Assembly (NCBI GenBank): GCA_035622755.1
Contig: DASPUU010000137.1
Coordinates: 1 to 64,000 of the forward strand
DNA: 64,000 nucleotides
DNA from: JADGRA01 sp035622755
GTDB lineage: Bacteria > Myxococcota > Myxococcia > Myxococcales > Myxococcaceae
Direction: 5' to 3'
In this document: in pieces, positions 60,301 through 64,000 of the stretch
Position numbering within the stretch: the first letter of the stretch is position 1
Layout: every line of letters begins with the position of its first letter
Notes under the pieces: generated by a model
Told to the model about the DNA's origin: nothing
What the model saw: only the letters and a program-made list of their open reading frames with translations
The model's database searches: none
Program-made: the position numbers and the translations under genes

Positions 60301-60854
60301 TCGAGCTCGGGGGCCTCGCGGACCACCCGCATCCCGCGCCCCCCGCCCCCGTGGGCGGCCTTGACCAGGGTCGGCCCGTTCTTCTCGAAGAAGGCCCGGG
60401 CGGCGGCGAGCATCTCCGCCTCCGAGCCCTCCAGGGTGGCCCCCGGCACCACCGGCACGCCGACGCGCGCGGCCAGCTGCTTGGCGGCGACCTTGTCCCC
60501 CATCAGGCGCACCACGCCCGAGCGCGGGCCGATGAAGCGCACCCCGCGGCGCTCGCAGGCCTCGGCGAAGTCGGCGTTCTCGGCGAGGAAGCCGTACCCG
60601 GGATGGATGCCGTCGGCGCCGGCGGCCTGGGCCACGTCGAGGATCTCCTCGATGCCCAGGTAGGCCTCCACCGGCCGCTTCCCGTGGCCGACGCGGTAGG
60701 CCTCGTCCGCCTTGTGCCGGTGCTCGTTGACCCGGTCCTCGTCGCTGTAGATGGCGACGGTGCGGATGCCGAGCTCGCTGCAGGCGCGGAAGACGCGGAT
60801 GGCGATCTCGCCGCGGTTGGCGCACATGACCTTCTTCAGGGGGACGATGGGCAC
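57363..60854 (-). CDS. pyc: Pyruvate carboxylase
   Basis: 1163 residues from GTG 60854. It carboxylates pyruvate to oxaloacetate with ATP and bicarbonate. In order: biotin carboxylase (about 1-450, VMCANRGEIAIRVFRACSEL, HGGGGRGMRVV ATP-grasp loop, EVNARLQVEHTCTEQ), carboxyltransferase (about 540-830, TDTTMRDAHQSLLATRLRT and LCIKDMAG), the allosteric/tetramerisation region, and the biotinyl domain with Lys1129 in EAMKMET, 34 residues before the end. The single-chain form is typical of delta-proteobacteria. It feeds the TCA cycle and gluconeogenesis and stands alone here. Confidence 0.97.
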   Translation of the reverse strand: MPIVPLKKVMCANRGEIAIRVFRACSELGIRTVAIYSDEDRVNEHRHKADEAYRVGHGKRPVEAYLGIEEILDVAQAAGADGIHPGYGFLAENADFAEACERRGVRFIGPRSGVVRLMGDKVAAKQLAARVGVPVVPGATLEGSEAEMLAAARAFFEKNGPTLVKAAHGGGGRGMRVVREAPELERMLAAARSESQAAFGSPAVFLERYLPRVRHVEVQVLGDLHGALVHLHERECSVQRRYQKIIEIAPAPNLADSVRQRLFDAALKLMRAAEYTSAGTVEFLVAGEDIYFIEVNARLQVEHTCTEQVTGVDLVQAQLRIAEGYPLSSPEIGIEGQSAIQPRGFAVQLRVTTEDPANNFLPDSGTIQAWRPATGFGIRLDGGNGYPGAVISPSYDSLLVKMIAYAPTFRGAVRKGQRALREFRIRGVKTNLHFLENVLQSEPFLRGETYTRFIEETPSLFQFAPRRDRATKLLQYLGEVIVNGHPTIPRALRRRSREFAPPRVPAVPPGPPPAGTKQILDQKGPRGLAEWVKAQERVLLTDTTMRDAHQSLLATRLRTTDLLRIAPATVRLAPALFSLECWGGATFDTAYRFLNEDPWARLRALRAAVPNLLLQMLLRGANAVGYTSYPDNVVEAFVDEAAEAGIDVFRVFDSLNDLESMEVSVRRILRTGKVAEVAMCYTGDVSNEKRPKYDLAYYADLARRIEDMGAHFLCIKDMAGLLRPRAAAFLIDRLKEATHLPIHLHTHDTSGNGGAAYQVAIDHGVDIVDVAFAPMAGLTSQPSMNALVSALRGHPRDTGITNKLLQPLANYWEDVREPYSPFECGLKSSTSEVYYHEIPGGQYSNLRPQVAELGLLPRWNDVKDAFAVVNMLVGDIPKVTPSSKMVGDLAIFLLKNDLLVKGPTFDATVAATRSRVLAEAERLDFPTSVVGYFQGQLGNPPGGFPEDLRRAVLKGLPVVVGRPGASLPPMDLEAVRAKLSERTGRPARRDEALSAALYPRVMDEFLDAYARFEDVSILDTPLYFYGLEVGQEVFVDLEPGKTLVIALSAVGEPDENGMRTVYFELNGHGRQVVVRDRARAPLVQEARKAEKGNADQVGASMPGTVIALHARVGDAVAAGAPLLTLEAMKMETVVRAPRAATVRELVPSLKGRVQAGDLLAVLG

Positions 60855-60898
60855 GGCGGAACCTCGGCGGTGGCTGGCCGCATGCTACGCTTTCGAGG

Positions 60899-61132
60899 AT
60901 GCGGCGCGCTGGGCAAGGCAGGCGGGCGAGGTCGCCGGCGCCCCAGGGGCCCCCGCGCGGCCACGCGGGTCTACGGCGCAGCGCCAGCGCCGGGGGTGCC
61001 CGTCGCCGTGAGCTCGAGCGGATCGCGGCCATGACCCCCCTCGAGCGCGTCGTGCTCGCGCTCGAGCTCGGCGAGCGCGACCGGCTGATGCGCCGGCGCA
61101 CGCAAGCTGGCGCAGGGTCGCCAGAGGGCTGA
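60899..61132 (+). CDS. Possible small protein, perhaps frameshifted
   Basis: 77 residues from ATG 60899. The first 40 residues are Arg/Pro/Gly-rich and look non-coding, but the end (RRRELERIAAMTPLERVVLA then LELGERDRLMRRR) is protein-like and helical. A shorter start at ATG 61031 is possible. Just past the apparent stop, another frame continues with KLAQGRQRAEFIFPDSEDPL, which is also protein-like, so a frameshift or sequencing error may split one small gene. The rest of the 420-bp gap between pyc and the GNAT gene shows nothing else and must include the pyc promoter. Confidence 0.35.
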   Translation: MRRAGQGRRARSPAPQGPPRGHAGLRRSASAGGARRRELERIAAMTPLERVVLALELGERDRLMRRRTQAGAGSPEG

Positions 61133-61275
61133 GTTCATCTTTCCCGATTCGGAGGACCCGCTCGGCGGCGTGATGAACGTCGAGGAACGGTCCCGGTCCG
61201 TCCCGCACCCCGGCGGTCACGCCCGAGCAGCGGACTGTGCTGCCGCCGCCTCCTCCCTCGTGGCAGGTTGCGGTC

Positions 61276-61737
61276 ATGGCCCCTGTCCCTCCTCCAGGCA
61301 TCGAGATCAGCACCGACCCGGGGCGCCTCGACGTCGGGCTGATCCACGACTTCCTCCGCGGCTCCTACTGGTCGCCCGGCATTCCGCGGGACATCGTCGA
61401 GCGCGCCATCGAGAACTCGCTCTGCTTCGGGGCCTACCAGGGAGCCCGCCAGGTGGGCTTCGCGCGGGTGGTGACCGACCGGACGACCTTCGCCTGGCTG
61501 TGCGACGTCTTCGTCGTCGAGGGCCACCGGCGCCGGGGCATCGCCGACGCCCTCGTCTCGACGGTCATGGCGCACCCCCAGCTCCAGGGTCTCAGGCGCT
61601 GGAGCCTGGCCACGCGCGACGCCCACGCCCTCTACCGCCGGCACGGCTTCGCACCGCTCGAGAACCCGGGCCGGATGATGGAGATCCGCCGGGGGGACAT
61701 CTACCTCGAGGCCGCTCAGGGCAAGCCGCAGCCGTAG
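61276..61737 (+). CDS. GNAT-family N-acetyltransferase
   Basis: 153 residues from ATG 61276 (an upstream start at 61237 adds a Pro-rich stretch). It has a typical single GNAT domain: DVGLIHDFLRGSYWSPGIPR at the N-terminus, the FGAYQGARQVGFARVVTDRT strand pair, and motif A VFVVEGHRRRGIADALV, where the RRRG loop holds acetyl-CoA pyrophosphate. WSLATRDAHALYRRHGFAPL is motif B. The substrate is unknown; the closest-looking relatives include small YitH/ElaA-like enzymes. It ends 22 bp inside the convergent lipoprotein gene. Confidence 0.9.
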   Translation: MAPVPPPGIEISTDPGRLDVGLIHDFLRGSYWSPGIPRDIVERAIENSLCFGAYQGARQVGFARVVTDRTTFAWLCDVFVVEGHRRRGIADALVSTVMAHPQLQGLRRWSLATRDAHALYRRHGFAPLENPGRMMEIRRGDIYLEAAQGKPQP

Positions 61738-62102
61738 ACGATCTGCCCGGCGTCCATTCCCGCGTCGGTGCCGCCGTCGGCCGGCGTCCCGGCGTCCACC
61801 ACTCCGCCGTCGGGGAGCAGCACACGCTCCACGCACTTCTCCGGCCCGCCGTCGGCCACGCAGGACTCACCCAGGCACTGCGGGATGGAGCAGTCCTCGG
61901 GTGCACACTGCCCGGTCGGGTAGCAGTACCCGGACCCGCCGTCGGTCGGCACCACGCACCACTGCCCGCCCCCGCAGTCGGCGGCCACCGCGCAGGCGAA
62001 GTGGCCCGTGTCCGGGTCGATGCCGAAGCTGCAGCGGGCGAGCCCGGCCAGAGCGGCCGCTCCGACCGCCAGCCAGACCACCGAGTGCCCCGGCCGATGC
62101 AT
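61716..62102 (-). CDS. Small Cys-rich lipoprotein
   Basis: 128 residues from ATG 62102. A lipobox-like LAGLARC precedes a short mature part of Cys-rich sequence: FACAVAADCGGGQWCVVPTD, then YCYPTGQCAPEDCSIPQC and a repetitive DGG/DAG tail. The type is common in Myxococcota, with many surface-exposed members of unknown function. It overlaps the end of the GNAT gene. The 150 bp to the next gene on this strand hold no gene I can support. Confidence 0.72.
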   Translation of the reverse strand: MHRPGHSVVWLAVGAAALAGLARCSFGIDPDTGHFACAVAADCGGGQWCVVPTDGGSGYCYPTGQCAPEDCSIPQCLGESCVADGGPEKCVERVLLPDGGVVDAGTPADGGTDAGMDAGQIVYGCGLP

Positions 62103-62252
62103 CCGGCTAATGCTCCACCCGACCGCGAATCGAGAAGACCCGGTGCGCTGCGGCGGCGCGCGGTGGGGCCTGACGGAAAGGCGGGCGATACGTCCTCGTC
62201 GGCGGCCTCGTCCGGCTCGGCTCCCCGCGCTCGTCGACCGCCGGACGAAGCA

Positions 62253-63332
62253 TCAGAAGCTCCCCGAGACGGCCAGCGAGACACCCTTCGGCCCCACCCC
62301 CACCGCCGCGCGCGGCGCCTCGGCCGGGGCCGAGCTGGCGATCCAGGTGAGGATGCCCCAGGTGAGCAGCCCCGCCCCGGCGATGCCGAAGCACACGTTG
62401 GCCCAGGTGGCCTGGTTCTGACCGCTCACCGCCTGCGAGTAGCTGCCCTGGTAGGTGTTGCGCGCCGGGTTGTAGCCGGCCTGGAGATCGTTCGCGGTGT
62501 TGTTCGACGCCACCGCGAGCCACGTCCCGGCCACCGCCGCCCCCACCCCCACCCCGAGCGCCACCCACCCGGCGACGGGCACCCGGAAGCCGCCTCCCCT
62601 GGCCGGCGCCGGCTCCTGGCTCGGCGGCAGGGCCAGCGCCGCCGCCCCCATCCCGGGCACCGCCACCAGCCGGACGATGTCACGGGTGGTCTGGCCCGGC
62701 TCCACCGACACCAGCCGCTCCACCGGATAGAAGCCCTTGGCCTCCACGCGGATCTCGTGCTTGCCCGGAACGAGCGTCCGGGTGACCGGCGTCTTTCCCC
62801 AGGGCTCTCCGTCCAGGGTCACGTCCGCGCCGGGGACGGCCGTCTCCACCACCAGGGTGCCCTTCGAGTCCGCCTGCCCGCGCAGGAAGCCGGGGATGGC
62901 CTCGCCCACGTCCGCCTGGAGCCGCCGCGAGGCGATGAGGATGGCGCGGTCGACCTCGGTCACCACCGCCGGCGGGGTGAGCGAGAGGAGCCAGAGGTGG
63001 ACCAGGTAGTGCGTCTCGTCGCGGGAGAGCGTCCCCACCACCGCGCGGCCCACGGGAAGCCCGCCCAGGAGCGCGGCGACGCAGCCCGGGGAGCCGCCGC
63101 ACTGCCTGAGGGCCAGGGCGTTCTTCGAGCCGAGGAAGGTGTCCACCTCCTCGGGCGACACCACCTTCGTTCCCTGGGCCCGGGCGCCGTCCACCACCTG
63201 GCGGGTGATCTGCTCGGCCAGCCCGAGCATGGTCGGCGGTGCGCTGACCTCGACCACGGCCAGTCCCTGCGACGGCGCGGCGGCCGCGGAGGTGACAAAC
63301 AGCGAGAGCGCCGCTAGGACCTCCCTCGGCAT
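62253..63332 (-). CDS. PEGA-domain secreted or membrane-anchored protein
   Basis: 359 residues from ATG 63332, giving a signal peptide that ends SAAAA (about residue 18). The first 165 residues have a CsgG/TolB-like pattern (GLAVVEVSAPPTMLGLAEQI, QGTKVVSPEEVDTFLGSKNA). A PEGA domain follows (about 170-240, VETAVPGADVTLDGEPWGKTP and PGKHEIRVEAKGFYPVE), then two membrane-type segments near 265-285 and 315-335. PEGA domains bind cell-surface or S-layer structures. The start codon shares the palindrome CATG with the divergent RluA gene. Confidence 0.83.
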   Translation of the reverse strand: MPREVLAALSLFVTSAAAAPSQGLAVVEVSAPPTMLGLAEQITRQVVDGARAQGTKVVSPEEVDTFLGSKNALALRQCGGSPGCVAALLGGLPVGRAVVGTLSRDETHYLVHLWLLSLTPPAVVTEVDRAILIASRRLQADVGEAIPGFLRGQADSKGTLVVETAVPGADVTLDGEPWGKTPVTRTLVPGKHEIRVEAKGFYPVERLVSVEPGQTTRDIVRLVAVPGMGAAALALPPSQEPAPARGGGFRVPVAGWVALGVGVGAAVAGTWLAVASNNTANDLQAGYNPARNTYQGSYSQAVSGQNQATWANVCFGIAGAGLLTWGILTWIASSAPAEAPRAAVGVGPKGVSLAVSGSF

Positions 63333-64000
63333 GGCCGAGAGGATAGACGAAGTCGCCGGGGGCGTCGTGGAGGTGGCCTTCACCGTCGAGCCGAACTACG
63401 ACGGTTGGCGGCTCGACGTTTACCTCCGCGAGAAGATTCGCCGGCTGTCTCGCACGCGCGTCCAGCGCATTCTCCGCACGGCGGTGGTGTGCGACCACCC
63501 GCTCAAGCCGAGCACCCGCGTCTGGCCGGGCCTCACCTTCCGGCTGCGCCGCCGCTCGCTCGCCGAGCCTCCGACCCCGGACGCGGTCCGCGAGACGTAC
63601 CGCGACGAGGCGCTGCTCGTGCTCGACAAGCCCGCCGGGCTCCCCATCCATCCCACCGCGCGCTACCACCACGGGACGCTGGTGGCGCTGCTCCGCCGGC
63701 GCCACGGCCCGGACTTCCACGCCCATCCCGCCCACCGGCTGGACCGCGAGACGTCCGGGCTGCTCGTCTGCGGCCGCACCGCCGAGGCGTCCCGGGCGCT
63801 GATGCGCGCCTTCCAGGGCGGCCGGGTCCACAAGGAGTACCAGGCCATCGTCGAGGGCTGGCCGGGCGAGGACGGGTTCACCGTCGACGCTCCGCTCGCC
63901 GAGGGCACCTCGGAGATCCGCATCGCCGTCCGGGTGGATGCCGCCGGGCGGCCGGCCCGGACCCGCTTCCGCGTCGAGCGCCGCTTCCTGCGCGAGGGCG
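63331..64000 (+). CDS. RluA-family pseudouridine synthase (cut by window edge)
   Basis: The frame is open from ATG 63331 to the window end: at least 223 residues. An S4 RNA-binding domain starts near residue 20 (DGWRLDVYLREKIRRLSRTR), followed by the pseudouridine synthase core with the catalytic HRLDRETSG (Asp in the fourth position) and VLDKPAGLPIHPT. It isomerises uridine in rRNA or tRNA. Which RluA/C/D relative it is cannot be told from the fragment. A GTG at 63367 is a possible alternative start if the shared CATG is not used. The C-terminus is outside the window. Confidence 0.92.
   Translation, partial: MAERIDEVAGGVVEVAFTVEPNYDGWRLDVYLREKIRRLSRTRVQRILRTAVVCDHPLKPSTRVWPGLTFRLRRRSLAEPPTPDAVRETYRDEALLVLDKPAGLPIHPTARYHHGTLVALLRRRHGPDFHAHPAHRLDRETSGLLVCGRTAEASRALMRAFQGGRVHKEYQAIVEGWPGEDGFTVDAPLAEGTSEIRIAVRVDAAGRPARTRFRVERRFLREG

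Overview
The window is a very GC-rich (roughly 70%), densely packed bacterial chromosome segment. Gene content points to a Myxococcota (delta-proteobacterial) genome: a family of eukaryote-like Ser/Thr kinases with TolB-like and TPR tails, a PilZ-receiver fusion, Cys-rich lipoproteins with Asp-Ala-Gly linkers, an ECF sigma factor next to a Pro/Ala-rich outer-membrane-type protein, sigma-54, a complete LPS export and KDO supply set, and a split complex I operon. The taxonomic call is inference from content. I see no plasmid, prophage, insertion sequence, CRISPR, rRNA or tRNA signal.

Layout. (1) 1-2743: a c-type cytochrome locus (a cytochrome cut by the left edge, a YceI protein, a heme-bearing beta-barrel candidate, a diheme membrane-anchored cytochrome). 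(2) 2859-5995: a coupled cassette of an OMP-like protein, ECF sigma factor, candidate anti-sigma membrane protein and a 25-cysteine lipoprotein. (3) 5968-7888 (minus): a small membrane protein and an orphan N-succinylarginine dihydrolase. (4) 7925-16241: an envelope and nitrogen-PTS block (LpxL-type acyltransferase, lptC-like, lptA, lptB, rpoN, thioesterase, nucleotidase-like, hpf, ptsN, unknown). (5) 16257-24546: housekeeping (dtd, OmpA-like lipoprotein, nhaA, extended PBP4, ssb, phosphoribosyltransferase, selB), then a candidate small RNA ending in a rho-independent terminator. (6) 24839-29829 (minus): a methyltransferase and a BlaI / M56-HEAT / secreted HEAT regulatory operon with a visible promoter-operator. 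(7) 29947-38130 (minus): nuoE-F-J-K-L-M-N. (8) 38186-40861: PilZ-receiver protein, a kinase with HRD changed to HQN, and a DUF309-CPXCG fusion that seems to start at CTG. (9) 41071-48845: a beta-helix-like secreted protein, then a tandem array of four related receptor kinases, two intact, one truncated and one degenerate. (10) 48872-52900 (minus): HTH-receiver regulator, kdsA, pyrG, kdsB. (11) 52958-56449: an Mla-type lipid transport operon (STAS-permease fusion, ATPase, MCE protein, lipoprotein). (12) 56585-64000: secreted unknown, pyruvate carboxylase, GNAT enzyme, Cys-rich lipoprotein, PEGA protein and a partial RluA pseudouridine synthase.

How it works together: much of the window serves the outer membrane. 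KdsB/PyrG/KdsA make activated KDO, the acyltransferase acts on lipid A, LptC/A/B export LPS, and the Mla operon moves phospholipid. Signalling is the second theme. The most novel-looking parts are the BlaI-controlled M56 protease whose periplasmic tail is a HEAT solenoid instead of a penicillin sensor, the pseudokinase operon, and the decaying kinase array.
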